A stretch of 64,000 nt of DNA, taken from assembly GCA_038127535.1 (NCBI GenBank), contig JAYPHU010000016.1, forward strand, positions 18,586 to 82,585, given 5' to 3'. Positions 34,490 through 44,100 of the stretch are shown here, one piece after another. The notes under the pieces are model-generated. The model saw only the letters and a list, made by a program, of their open reading frames with translations, made no database searches and was not told the origin of the DNA. This stretch comes from JAYPHU01 sp038127535. Its GTDB lineage: Bacteria > Pseudomonadota > Alphaproteobacteria > Rhodospirillales > UBA2165. The first letter of the stretch is position 1. Each line of letters starts with the position of its first letter. The position numbers and the translations under genes are program-made.

Positions 34490-35588
34490 TGCCGCCGATA
34501 CCGACGTCTCTGTTGTGGTGACCGGCTTGGTCCGGGACGTGGATCTGTTCACCCGCAGCCTGGACTGTCTGACCGGCATTAAGCAGATCAAAGAGATCAT
34601 CCTCGCCACCTGGGAAAAAGAGGCGGCGGAAAACGCCGCGACCCTGGCCACGCTGGCCCACCGGTTTGATCTGAAGGTCGTCGCCGTGCCCGAACCGCCG
34701 CAATGGAGCGGCAATCTGTTGAGCCAGATGCTCTCGCTCTATGTCGGGGCCAACCACGCGGCCTGCGGCAATATTCTGAAAACCCGCACCGATGTGTTTA
34801 TCGAGCCTGACGCACTCAAGTATATCTTCGCCAAGGACCGGGCCATTTCTTTGCCCGGAAATATGACGGCCGGCGCGCCGGTCTTCGGAAATAAAGTCTG
34901 CGTCTGGGGCGTGGAATCTACCTCACCCTTCTACATGCACGATCTGTTTTTCTTCGCGTCCAAGCCCGACATGCTAAAGCTGGTCAACATGGATGTGCGC
35001 TACGACTGTCTCTACAACATGACCAAGGAGAAAGTGCATATCCGCCGCTTCATCCATCCGTTCATCCATGAATTCCCGATCCTGGAGAAGTTCCTCCACG
35101 TCGCCCATGTGCTGGGCGCGACCATCGAGTTCCCCAACGAGTATCGTTACGCCGTGTTGGAGAAAATGCTCGGCGAGGAGCTTTATGTCCTGATTCTGGC
35201 GCTTTATTATCGGCTGGTGGATGTCTATTTCTCCAACGACTGGGGGCAGGACCGGGTCTTTGAGTGGAAGGACGTGCCCGATCAGGTCGCGTTTACGCCC
35301 GGCGGCACGTTGAAAGACGCATATTTTGCGCACCCCGGATACAAGGCCCTCTTGGCCAAGGGCGATGTGCTGTTCCGGTCGGTCGCCGCCAGCGATTTTG
35401 CCGATGACGAGCTCGGCCAGCGGTTTGCGAAAGCCAACGCGGAACTGGATGGGCTTGCAGATCTTCGCACCGCCGGTTTGGATCACGATTTCAACGGATT
35501 CATACAACGCGCCCTGGGCTGCGGCCAGGAAGCGCTGGACGTCGTGCGCCAAAGCTACGCAGAAGACGGCGTTTCCCCGGCAGATTGA
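34482..35588 (+). CDS. WavE-like lipopolysaccharide/glycan biosynthesis protein
   Basis: A 368-residue protein with WavE-family features: VVVTGLVRDVDLFTRSLDCL at the start, IILATWEKE at residues 39-47 in the place of the family's LSTW, and ILKTRTDVFIEPDAL (KTRTD at 100-104). Family members are putative glycosyltransferases for LPS core or capsule. LFFFASKPDMLKLV and IHPFIHEFPILEKFLHVAHV are other recognisable stretches. It overlaps the nucleotidyltransferase gene by 8 bp and is the last gene before the first B12 riboswitch. Confidence 0.65.
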   Translation: MADAADTDVSVVVTGLVRDVDLFTRSLDCLTGIKQIKEIILATWEKEAAENAATLATLAHRFDLKVVAVPEPPQWSGNLLSQMLSLYVGANHAACGNILKTRTDVFIEPDALKYIFAKDRAISLPGNMTAGAPVFGNKVCVWGVESTSPFYMHDLFFFASKPDMLKLVNMDVRYDCLYNMTKEKVHIRRFIHPFIHEFPILEKFLHVAHVLGATIEFPNEYRYAVLEKMLGEELYVLILALYYRLVDVYFSNDWGQDRVFEWKDVPDQVAFTPGGTLKDAYFAHPGYKALLAKGDVLFRSVAASDFADDELGQRFAKANAELDGLADLRTAGLDHDFNGFIQRALGCGQEALDVVRQSYAEDGVSPAD

Positions 35589-35629
35589 GAATTGACTCAT
35601 CCAGGGACTCCCGGTAACCATGATTTCGA

Positions 35630-35800
35630 CGGTTTTCAGCGACTTTTCGCTGGAATGAAATGGGAATGCGGTGCGCAAAAGTTAAGCAATCCCGCAACTG
35701 CCCCCGCAACTGTAAGCCGCGATCTCGGCGGCGAGTCAGATACCGGCCATCAGCCCCGCAGGGACTTTTTTGTCCGTCGCGTCGCGGGGCGCGCGACACA
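35630..35800 (+). promoter_or_regulatory. Cobalamin riboswitch upstream of cbtBA
   Basis: The leader contains the B12 core: GGAATGCGGTGCG, CCCGCAACTGCCCCCGCAAC, TGTAAGCCGC, and the B12 box GTCAGATACC at 35735-35744. A strong hairpin follows, CCCCGC (from 35754) with GCGGGG, containing GGAC-TTTTTT-GTCC. The ribosome site GGAGGGTG lies about 20 bases further. The likely effect is that bound adenosylcobalamin lowers cobalt import through translation or termination. It is shorter than the second riboswitch of this window. Confidence 0.88.
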
Positions 35801-35813
35801 CGGAGGGTGAACA

Positions 35814-36005
35814 ATGTCGAACCAAATTCAAGCTCGGGTCCAGGAGCAGGATGCCGCCGGACAGCAACAACGCCTCGTCGCCGCGACTATCGGCGGCCTA
35901 TTGGGCGTCTTTCTGTTGATCGGCGTCGGCTTCGCCGGCCAGGACGGGTTCGCACACAACGCGACGCACGATACCCGGCACGCGACCGGCTTTCCCTGCC
36001 ACTAA
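35814..36005 (+). CDS. cbtB: CbtB, small cobalt-transport subunit
   Basis: A 63-residue protein with one membrane helix (LVAATIGGLLGVFLLIGVGF) and a His-rich C-terminus (HNATHDTRHATGFPCH), the diagnostic pattern of CbtB. With CbtA it forms a predicted cobalt importer found behind B12 riboswitches in Proteobacteria. GGAGGGTG precedes the ATG at a good distance. It is 9 bp upstream of cbtA, and both are under the riboswitch at 35630. Confidence 0.93.
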   Translation: MSNQIQARVQEQDAAGQQQRLVAATIGGLLGVFLLIGVGFAGQDGFAHNATHDTRHATGFPCH

Positions 36006-36014
36006 ACCAGTTTC

Positions 36015-36815
36015 ATGCTTTATAGACTGTTGGTGACGGGCCTCGTTTCCGGGGCCGTCGCGGGCGTGATTTTAACGGTCTTCCATTTTTTAATGGTCGA
36101 ACCGCTGATCTTCGCGGCTGAGCAATACGAAGATCAGGCCGCCTTCCATGCGGCCGAAGTTGTTGTTCAACACTCCCATACCTCGGGCGTAAACCACACC
36201 CATGAGGAAGGCGATAAACCCCACGAACACAATGCCGAGGGTGCGGTTCATATCCACAGGGACGGCTCGGTGCATCACCACCACGGCTGGTCGCCGGCCG
36301 ATGGGATTGAGAGAAGTGGCTTCACCCTGCTGGCCAATATCCTGGTCGGGATTGCCTGCGGTATTTTGCTGGCCACGGCGCTCACCCTATACGGCCGGGA
36401 AATTGGCTACGCGGAGGGCGTACTTTGGGGATTGGCCGGTTTCGCCAGTTTCGCCCTGTTGCCCGGCCTGGGCCTCCCCCCGGAATTGCCGGCCGCCGCC
36501 GCGGCTGATCTGTTTGCCCGTCAGACCTGGTGGCTGGGCACCGCCGCCGCCAGCGTCTTTGGCATCGCCCTCTTGGTTTTCGGCAAGAATGGGCTTTGGA
36601 AAGGCCTCGGCCTTGTCCTGCTCGTCGCACCGCATGTCATCGGCGCGCCGCATCCGCCCGCCGGCGCCGTCGGCAAGTCCCCGCCGGAAATGGCCGCGCA
36701 CTATGTCTCCGCGACCATGACTGGTTCGATGATACTGTGGCTGGTGATCGGGTTGATGGCCGCCTACATGCAGCAGCGGCTCGGCCGGGCGGAACAGGCA
36801 AACGCCTCCGACTAA
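36015..36815 (+). CDS. cbtA: CbtA, cobalt-transport membrane protein
   Basis: A 266-residue protein with about five to six membrane helices (VTGLVSGAVAGVILTVFHFL; FTLLANILVGIACGILLATA; a final helix SMILWLVIGLMAAYMQQR). Characteristic are FHFLMVEPLIFAAE, GLGLPPELPAAAAADLFARQ and APHVIGAPHPP. Between helices 1 and 2 there is a loop of about 45 residues with around 12 His (HSHTSGVNHTHEEG, VHIHRDGSVHHHHGW), probably periplasmic and cobalt-collecting. Its stop codon shares bases with the stop of the converging cobT. Confidence 0.95.
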   Translation: MLYRLLVTGLVSGAVAGVILTVFHFLMVEPLIFAAEQYEDQAAFHAAEVVVQHSHTSGVNHTHEEGDKPHEHNAEGAVHIHRDGSVHHHHGWSPADGIERSGFTLLANILVGIACGILLATALTLYGREIGYAEGVLWGLAGFASFALLPGLGLPPELPAAAAADLFARQTWWLGTAAASVFGIALLVFGKNGLWKGLGLVLLVAPHVIGAPHPPAGAVGKSPPEMAAHYVSATMTGSMILWLVIGLMAAYMQQRLGRAEQANASD

Positions 36816-37828
36816 TCCTTATCGGAGACCCCGGCTTCCGCAAAGGTCGCCATACCCGTATGGCAGGCCACGGCGCATTTGAGGATATTGAGCGCCACCG
36901 CCGCGCCGGAGGCTTCGCCCAACCGCATATTGAGATTGATCAATGCCACTTTGCCGAGTTGGTCCAGCAGCCGTTGGTGGCCCGGCTCCGCCGAGACATG
37001 CCCGGCCACGCAGTGATCCAATAGCGCGGGATCAACTGCATTCAGCGCCGCCGCCGCCGCCCCACAGACATAGCCGTCCAAAATAACCGGCGTCCGGGTT
37101 TGCCGCGCGGCAACCATCGCGCCGGCCATGGCCGCCAATTCCCGCCCGCCGAAGGTCTGCAAAACCGCCAGACCATCCTTCGGATCAATCCCGTGCTTCG
37201 CAACGCTGTCGCCGACGACCTTGATTTTGGTGTCGAGCGCGCTGCCTTCCACACCGGTGCCAGGCCCGACCCAGTCTTCCGCTGTGCCGCCAAATAGAGC
37301 ATGACAGATTGCCGCCGCCGACGTGGTGTTACCGATCCCCATCTCACCGATACTCATCGCATCGCAGCCACCTCCCACCGCATCGGCGCCGGCATTCAGC
37401 GCGGCGAGCAGGCCGGCATCGTCCAGGGCCGGCTCTTGCGAAAAGTCCGCCGTCGGCGTTTCCAAGTCCAGCGCGATCACGTCGAGTTTCGCGCCCGCCA
37501 CGCCGCTCAGCTGATTGATCGCTGCGCCGCCGGCTGAAAAATTAGCCACCATCTGCACGGTGACCTCGGCGGGAAAGACCGACACCCCTTGGGCGGTCAC
37601 GCCGTGATTCCCCGCAAATACCAGCACCCGGCAATCTTCCATGGTGGGCGGATACCTACCTTGCCAAGTCGCCAACCATCCCGACAATTCCTCCAACCGG
37701 CCCAACGAGCCCGCCGGTTTGGTCAGGTTCGGCTCCCGCTCAGCCGCAGCTGCCGCCGATTTCGCGTCCGCGCCGGGCAAAGCCGCAAGCGCGGCTTGGA
37801 ATTGAGAGAGCGACGAAAATGTGGTCAT
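36812..37828 (-). CDS. cobT: Nicotinate-nucleotide--dimethylbenzimidazole phosphoribosyltransferase
   Basis: Forms alpha-ribazole phosphate from nicotinate mononucleotide and dimethylbenzimidazole, for the lower ligand of B12 (called CobU in Pseudomonas nomenclature; not the chelatase CobT). It has 338 residues. Signatures are EPNLTKPAGSLGRLEEL, VFAGNHGVTAQGVSVFP, EMGIGNTTSAAAICHALFGG and VILDGYVCGAAAAALNAVDP. EPGHQRLLDQLG and LGEASGAAVALNILK carry the catalytic end. Stop codons overlap with cbtA by 4 bp; it is divergent from cobS across about 106 bp. Confidence 0.97.
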   Translation of the reverse strand: MTTFSSLSQFQAALAALPGADAKSAAAAAEREPNLTKPAGSLGRLEELSGWLATWQGRYPPTMEDCRVLVFAGNHGVTAQGVSVFPAEVTVQMVANFSAGGAAINQLSGVAGAKLDVIALDLETPTADFSQEPALDDAGLLAALNAGADAVGGGCDAMSIGEMGIGNTTSAAAICHALFGGTAEDWVGPGTGVEGSALDTKIKVVGDSVAKHGIDPKDGLAVLQTFGGRELAAMAGAMVAARQTRTPVILDGYVCGAAAAALNAVDPALLDHCVAGHVSAEPGHQRLLDQLGKVALINLNMRLGEASGAAVALNILKCAVACHTGMATFAEAGVSDKD

Positions 37829-37934
37829 TGAATATGTCTCGCTGGGGTTTCTTGTTCGCGTTCACCTTGGGGCTGTAATATAGAGGGTAGCACAGCCTGC
37901 AAAGTCAAAATTGGCTAAATTGGCGAGAGGGAAG

Positions 37935-38759
37935 ATGGCGGACCAGCCGGACACAGCGAAAAATTCTTCCGAAGAACCTGCTGCGGAACAGGAGCAGGAA
38001 CGCAGACAAGACTGGATGGATGATCTCCAGATTTGTCTGGGCTTCTTAACGCGCATACCCGTGCCCGGCGGCCCGGCCGTCAACAATCCCTCATTGGCCG
38101 AGGCGTCACGCTTCTTTCCAGTCGTCGGCATTTTGCTGGGCGCGATTGCCGTGTTTGTTCTGGTCGGCGCTCAAACCCTGGGCATCCCGCAGTCGGCGGC
38201 CATCTTGCTGGCGCTTTTGTCGATCACGTTGATTTCGGGCGGCCTGCATGAGGACGGCTTGGCTGATACGGCGGACGGCCTCGGCGGCGGGTTCGACAAA
38301 GAACGGTCCCTAGAAATCATGTTGGACAGCCGCATCGGCAGCTTCGGTGTTCTGGCCCTGATCTTCTGTGTCGGATTGAAATGGGCCGGCTTGGGGAGCC
38401 TGCCTGAACACGGCGCCGCCTTGGCGCTTTTCGGCGCAATTGTCGCCTCCCGAGGCGTACTGCCGATTTTCATGCGCTACGTGACGCCGGCCAAGGAAGA
38501 CGGATTGTCGGCCGGCGCCGGCCAGCCGGAGTTCGACCGGGCCATCGTTTCCGCCGGAATTACGCTGATAGTCCTGTTTTTTGTCTTTGGCTTTTGGGCG
38601 AGCCTGCTGATTATCGTCGCAACGGCTGTCGTCACCGGACTCTTTGTCTGGTGGGTGCGGCGGAAGATCGGCGGTCAAACCGGAGATATCCTTGGCGCCG
38701 TTCAGCAAATCAGTGAGGTGACTATCATCCTCATGGCGGCGGCCGCGGGCGCGGTATGA
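37935..38759 (+). CDS. cobS: Adenosylcobinamide-GDP ribazoletransferase (cobalamin synthase)
   Basis: Joins adenosylcobinamide-GDP to alpha-ribazole (phosphate) at the inner membrane, the last assembly step (CobV in Pseudomonas naming). It has 274 residues from the ATG at 37935, which has GAGAGGGA upstream. GFLTRIPVPGGP opens the core, the active-site motif is EDGLADTADGLGGGFDKERS, then MLDSRIGSFGVLALI. Several hydrophobic helices follow. The N-terminus has an unusual charged extension of about 30 residues (EEPAAEQEQERRQDW). The stop overlaps the start of the phosphatase gene (ATGA). Confidence 0.95.
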   Translation: MADQPDTAKNSSEEPAAEQEQERRQDWMDDLQICLGFLTRIPVPGGPAVNNPSLAEASRFFPVVGILLGAIAVFVLVGAQTLGIPQSAAILLALLSITLISGGLHEDGLADTADGLGGGFDKERSLEIMLDSRIGSFGVLALIFCVGLKWAGLGSLPEHGAALALFGAIVASRGVLPIFMRYVTPAKEDGLSAGAGQPEFDRAIVSAGITLIVLFFVFGFWASLLIIVATAVVTGLFVWWVRRKIGGQTGDILGAVQQISEVTIILMAAAAGAV

Positions 38760-39352
38760 CCGGTATGGTCCGTTGGTGGTGGATAAGGCATGCGCCAAGC
38801 GAAGGCGATCAAGGGATCGTCCACGGCCAGGATGACGTGGCGGCCGACCTGAGCAACCAGGAGGCTGTCGCCGCCACCGTAGCCAGACTTCCCGACGACG
38901 CCGTGTGGCTAACCAGCACCATCCGCCGGGCCAAGGAAACGGCGCAGGCCTTGCGGCCCGGCGTCGCAACCACCGAGATCAAGGCCCTCGACGAACAGAA
39001 TTACGGCATCTGGAACGGCCAGCGCTGGAACGATCTGAAAGGCGAGGATGCCGAAGCGTTCTGGAAGGACTTCGCCAACAATAAGCCGCCGGAAGGCGAA
39101 AGCTATGTTGAACAGTATGCGCGCGTCTCGCAGGCGATCTTGGAGTTGAACCCTAAATATTCCGACCGCGACGTTATCGCCGTGGTCCATGCCGGCACCA
39201 TCCGCTCCGCCATTGGCTTGGCTCTAGACTTGGCGCCGATGAAAGCGCTGTCGGTTCAGGTCGGCAATCTGTCCATCACCCGGATCAACGCCATCCCCAT
39301 GGACGATGGCCTCAAATGGGCGGTCCACGCCGTCAATCTCCTCCCCGAATAG
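38756..39352 (+). CDS. Histidine phosphatase, probable alpha-ribazole-5'-phosphate phosphatase
   Basis: A 198-residue phosphoglycerate-mutase-like phosphatase. The catalytic RH pair is in WWWIRHAPSEG and the second His in VVHAGTIRSAIGLAL; TSTIRRAKETAQAL is the substrate-side helix. It overlaps cobS by 4 bp, which strongly suggests it removes the 5'-phosphate of alpha-ribazole phosphate or adenosylcobalamin phosphate (Salmonella CobC role). The motif alone would not tell this from other histidine phosphatases; context decides. Confidence 0.87.
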   Translation: MTGMVRWWWIRHAPSEGDQGIVHGQDDVAADLSNQEAVAATVARLPDDAVWLTSTIRRAKETAQALRPGVATTEIKALDEQNYGIWNGQRWNDLKGEDAEAFWKDFANNKPPEGESYVEQYARVSQAILELNPKYSDRDVIAVVHAGTIRSAIGLALDLAPMKALSVQVGNLSITRINAIPMDDGLKWAVHAVNLLPE

Positions 39353-39389
39353 CCGCCATAAGCTTTACGCCGCCCCTGCCGACCTGATA

Positions 39390-39545
39390 TCGTCCTCGCG
39401 CCTTAGGGACAGGGAAGCCGGTGCAAGACCGGCGCTGCCCCCGCAACTGTAAGGGCCTTGGATCGTCCGCGCGGCAGCGCCGCAACCACTGACCAGAGTC
39501 GGGAAGGTGGACGTCCCGAAAGCCCAAGCCAGGAGACCTCCCCTC
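39390..39545 (+). promoter_or_regulatory. Cobalamin riboswitch upstream of the cobP-cobW-cobN-cobO-cobQ operon
   Basis: A classical B12 element: GGGAAGCCGGTGCAAGACCG, GCGCTGCCCCCGCAACTGTA, CCACTGACC, CGGGAAGGTGG and the B12 box AGCCAGGAGACC at 39527-39538. Right after the box, CCTCCCC can pair with the ribosome site GGAGGGAG (about 39577-39584) before cobP. This suggests that ligand binding hides the ribosome site; that is inference from complementarity. No T-run terminator was seen. Confidence 0.95.
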
Positions 39546-39593
39546 GGGCGCGCTTGAACGCAACAACATCCTCGGGTGGAGGGAGAACGTTCC

Positions 39594-40109
39594 ATGGCGG
39601 AGACGCCAACTCTCAACGGTATAACAGTGGTCCTGGGCGGCGCACGTTCCGGTAAGAGCGCGTTTGCCGAAAGCCTGTTCGCGTCCGTTGAGGCGGCTTA
39701 CTACATTGCGACCGCCGAGGCGTTGGACAATGAAATGGCGGATCGCATCCAACAGCATCAATCCCGGCGGGGAGCGACCTGGACCACGGTAGAGGCGCCC
39801 CTTGATCTGGCGGGTGCTCTGACGGCAACAAACACGCCGGTGCTGGTCGATTGCCTAACCATTTGGCTCTCCAACCTCATGCATCATGAAAAAGACGCTG
39901 AGGCGGAAATCGACTCCCTTCTTGCAGCCCTTTCCGCTATGACACAGCCCGTTGTTCTTGTGTCGAACGAGGTGGGCGGCGGCATCGTGCCAGAGAACAA
40001 GCTGGCGCGGGAGTTTCGCGACCTCGCCGGTATCATGAACCAAAAATTCGCGGCTGCGGCCGATCAGGTCTTTCTGATCACCGCCGGTCTGCCCCAACAA
40101 TTGAAATAG
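39594..40109 (+). CDS. cobP: Adenosylcobinamide kinase / adenosylcobinamide-phosphate guanylyltransferase
   Basis: A 171-residue bifunctional enzyme (CobU in Salmonella) that phosphorylates the aminopropanol arm and adds GMP. The P-loop GGARSGKSAF is near residues 15-24. IQQHQSRRGATWTTVEAPLD contains the likely guanylylated His. DCLTIWLSNLM and VSNEVGGGIVPENKLAREFR are diagnostic. The ATG at 39594 fits GGAGGGAG about 10 bp upstream; a GTG at 39576 overlaps that site and is less likely. It is the first gene after the second riboswitch, 9 bp before cobW. Confidence 0.96.
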   Translation: MAETPTLNGITVVLGGARSGKSAFAESLFASVEAAYYIATAEALDNEMADRIQQHQSRRGATWTTVEAPLDLAGALTATNTPVLVDCLTIWLSNLMHHEKDAEAEIDSLLAALSAMTQPVVLVSNEVGGGIVPENKLAREFRDLAGIMNQKFAAAADQVFLITAGLPQQLK

Positions 40110-40118
40110 GAACCATCC

Positions 40119-41162
40119 ATGCCTGAACTAGGAAAAATCCCCGTCACCGTGGTCACCGGCTTTTTGGGCGCCGGTAAAACGAGCCTGATCCGCCATCTCC
40201 TGGAAAACCCGCGGGGCAAGAAACTGGCGCTGATCATCAACGAATTTGGCGATCTGGGCGTGGACGGCGATATCCTCAAAGGCTGCGGCGACGAGACCTG
40301 CACCGAAGACGATGTGATGGAACTGACCAACGGCTGCTTGTGCTGCACCGTCGCCGACGACTTTATCCCGACATTGGAAACCCTGCTCGACCGGGAAGAC
40401 CGGCCCGACCATATCGTGATTGAGACCTCAGGCCTGGCCCTGCCGAAGCCGTTGGTTCAGGCCTTCCAATGGCCGGAAGTCCGGTCCCGCACCACCGTGG
40501 ACGGGGTCGTGGTTGTGGTCGATGGCCCTGCCGTGAAGGCCGGACTGTTCGCCGATGATCCGGACCTGGTGCAGGCGCAGAGGGATGCGGACGACTCTCT
40601 CGACCATGAAAGCCCTCTGGAGGAATTGTTCGAGGATCAACTGGCCTGCGCTGACCTGGTGGTGATCAGCAAGTCGGACCTGATGACTGGCGAGGAACGC
40701 CAGGGCGTGATGAATACGGTCCGTCAGGAAACCCGGCCCTCGGTCAAGATGTTGAGCGCGGCGCACGGCAAGATCGATTCCGCGCTTTTGCTGGGCATGC
40801 GCGCGGCAGTCGAGGATGATCTGGATGGCCGTAAATCCCACCACGACGATCTGGACGGCGAACACGACCACGACGATTTCGACAGTATCGTGGTCACCCT
40901 GGGCCAGGCCGAAGACCAGGACGCGATCAAACAACGGGTCGCGAACACTTTGGCGCAGGAAGGTGTGCTACGGGTGAAAGGCGTGATCGACGTCGCCGGC
41001 AAACCGGCGCGCCTTATGGTGCAGGGCGTCGGCCCCCGGGTCGATTGCTATTATGACCGGCCCTGGGCGGACGGCGAGATGCGGCAAAGCCGGCTGGTGG
41101 TCATCGGCCTGCACGATTTTGACCGGGCGGCAGCCGAGGCGGCGTTGAAGCCCCCGGTCTGA
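40119..41162 (+). CDS. cobW: CobW, cobalt-associated G3E GTPase
   Basis: A 347-residue GTPase that delivers cobalt for cobalamin synthesis. The P-loop is GFLGAGKTSLIRHLL (residues 14-28), the metal-binding CxCC is in NGCLCCTVADDF, IVIETSGLALPKPLVQAF is the switch region and VISKSDLMTGEE the guanine site. A His/Asp-rich insert (SHHDDLDGEHDHDDFD) separates the C-terminal domain. Its stop and the cobN start share one base (TGATG), indicating coupled translation of the metal donor and CobN. Confidence 0.96.
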   Translation: MPELGKIPVTVVTGFLGAGKTSLIRHLLENPRGKKLALIINEFGDLGVDGDILKGCGDETCTEDDVMELTNGCLCCTVADDFIPTLETLLDREDRPDHIVIETSGLALPKPLVQAFQWPEVRSRTTVDGVVVVVDGPAVKAGLFADDPDLVQAQRDADDSLDHESPLEELFEDQLACADLVVISKSDLMTGEERQGVMNTVRQETRPSVKMLSAAHGKIDSALLLGMRAAVEDDLDGRKSHHDDLDGEHDHDDFDSIVVTLGQAEDQDAIKQRVANTLAQEGVLRVKGVIDVAGKPARLMVQGVGPRVDCYYDRPWADGEMRQSRLVVIGLHDFDRAAAEAALKPPV

Positions 41163-44100
41163 TGCACCTTCTCGTCACCCAGCCCGGCCAGATCAACGAC
41201 GGCAGCGAAGCCGTCGATCTCGGCCAGTCGCCGGGTGACATCGTTTTCCTATCCGCCGCCGCCAGCGATCTGATGCTGTTGGCGGAAACCTACGGGGAGA
41301 TGGCGGGGGGACTCCCCAGCCTCCGGCTCGCCAATCTGATGCAGCTCAGCCACAACATGTCGGTCGATGTGTATGTGGAGAACACGCTCGCCTCGGCGAA
41401 ACTGATCATCGTGCGGCTGCTGGGCGGCACCGGCTATTGGCCTTACGGGCTGGAACGGATCAGCGCGCTCTGCCGGGAGAAAAACCTCAAACTCGTCGTC
41501 ATTCCGGGCGACGATCACCCGGACCCGGAGCTGCAGTCCTATTCCACCCTCCCCTCCGACGTCTGCCACCGCATCTGGCAGTACTGCGCCCATGGGGGCC
41601 GGGGCAATGCGGAGAACCTGTTGACGTTCTGCGCCTCGCTTTTGGAGCGCGATGTCAATTGGCTGGAGCCCGCGCCGTTGGTCCGGGCAGGCCTCTACTG
41701 GCCCAGCGTTCCCCTGCCGGTCTTGGAAGATGTGCAGGAATATTGGCAAGAAGACGCGCCGACGGCGGCCATCGTGTTTTACCGGGCGCTGGTGCAAGCC
41801 GGCGATCTGGCGCCGGTAAACGCCCTGATCAAAGCGCTGCAAGAGCGCGGGCTAAACCCCCTGCCCCTGTTTGTCGGCAGCCTCAAAGAGGCGGCCTGCG
41901 CAGAAATCGTCAAATCTTATTTGGCGGAAACCGAGGCCAACATCATTCTCAATCTGACCGGGTTCGCCGTTTCCACGCCAGGCGCCGAAACCAGTGACAC
42001 GCCGTTTACCGATGCTGATTGCCCGGTGCTGCAAGTGATCCTGTCCGGCGGCGATGAAGACGGCTGGCGGGAAACCGCCCGCGGTCTTGCGCCCCGCGAT
42101 CTAGCCATGAGCGTGGCGCTTCCGGAAGTGGATGGCCGGATCATTACCCGTGCCATTTCCTTCAAGAAAGCGGACGGGTTTGACCAGCGGACCGAGGTTG
42201 CCCTGGTGCGCCATGAACCGGTCCCCGACCGGGTCGACTTTACCGCGCGCCTCGCCGCCAACTGGTGCCGGCTCCGGCAAATACAAGAAGCCAACCGCCG
42301 GGTGGCCATCGTGCTGGCCAATTATCCCAACCGGGACGGACGGCTGTGCAACGGGGTCGGGCTGGACACGCCGGCCGGTGTGGCGGCGGCGATCCTGCGG
42401 TTAAATGCGGATGGCTATAAAATCGGCCACGCCCCGGCAGACGGCCCGGCGCTGATGGATATCCTGCTGGAAGGGCCCACCAATGCTCCGGGAGACCGCG
42501 AAGGCGGCGAACGAATTTCCCTCGATGACTACCTGCAGTTCTTCGACAGCTTGCCGCACGAAGTGCGCGGAGAGGTGAGGGAACGATGGGGCGCACCGGA
42601 GACCGATCCGTTCTTCGCCGACGGGGCCTTTGTTTTACCGGCGCATCGCTTCGGCAATCTGGCCGTTGCGATCCAGCCGGCCCGTGGCTACAACATCGAT
42701 CCAGTAGAAAGCTATCACAATCCGGACCTGGTCCCGCCCCATGGCTATCTCGCCTTTTATGCGTGGCTGCGCCGAAGCTTCAACGCCCATGCCGTCATCC
42801 ATTTCGGCAAACACGGCAATCTGGAATGGCTGCCCGGCAAGGCGCTGGCGCTCAGCGAGGACTGCTTCCCGGAAGCGGCTCTTGGCGCCCTGCCCCACCT
42901 CTATCCGTTTATCGTCAACGATCCCGGCGAAGGCACCCAGGCCAAGCGCCGCGCCCAGGCGGTGATTGTCGATCATCTAACGCCACCCCTGACCAGGGCA
43001 GAGAGCTATGGTCCGTTGCGCGATCTCGAGCAACTTGTCGATGAATACTACCTGGCCGCCGGCATGGACCCACGCCGGCTCAAGCTTCTCTCCGAACAGA
43101 TTCTGGAGCTTGGCCAGCGTATCGGATTGGACCGGGACGCCGGCATTATTGAGGGCGATACCGAAACGGACTCACTGGCCAAGATCGACAATTATCTGTG
43201 CGAGCTGAAGGAAATGCAGATCAGGGACGGGCTCCACGTGTTCGGCCAATCGCCGGACGGCGGGCTGCTCACCGACCTGCTTATCGCGCTGACCCGCCTG
43301 CCCCGTGGCGATGGGAAGGACGGCAACGCTTCGCTCATCCGGGCGCTGGCCGCTGACCTGGGATTGGGCGAGTTCGATCCGCTGGATTGCGAAATGGGCG
43401 CACCCTGGACCGGGCCCACTCCGGCGGCGTTAGACAATGACACCCCCTGGCGCACCAACGGCGACACGGTGGAGCGGCTAGAACTTCTGGCCCAGGCTCT
43501 GGTGAGCGGCGAAACCCAAGCTGAGCCGGCGTGGGACCAGACCAACACCGTCCTCGCCTATATCGACCAGCAGCTCCGGCCCATGGTCACCCGCTGCGGC
43601 GAACAGGAATTAAACGGCCTGGCCGCCGGGCTCGCGGGCAAGTTCGTGGCGCCGGGCGCCAGCGGTGCACCGACCAGAGGCCGGCTGGACACGCTGCCCA
43701 CGGGCCGCAATTTCTATTCGGTGGATTGCCGGGCGATCCCGACACCAGCCGCCTGGTCCTTGGGCTGGAAGTCCGCCACCTTGCTGATCGAGCGCTATTT
43801 CCAGGATCATGGAGAATACCCGCGCCGCCTCGCCGTCAGCGCCTGGGGCACCGCCAACATGCGGACCGGCGGCGACGATGTCGCTCAGGCACTGGCGCTG
43901 ATGGGGGTGAAACCGGTCTGGGATCAGCAGTCCCAGCGGGTCACTGGGTTCGAGGTCATTCCGGCGAATGTCCTCGGCCGGCCGCGGGTCGACATGATGT
44001 TCCGCATCTCCGGCTTTTTCCGGGACGCCTTTCCGGCGCAGGTCGACCTATTGGACAGCGCCGCCCGCGCCGTCGCCGCCTTGGATGAAGATGACGCGAC

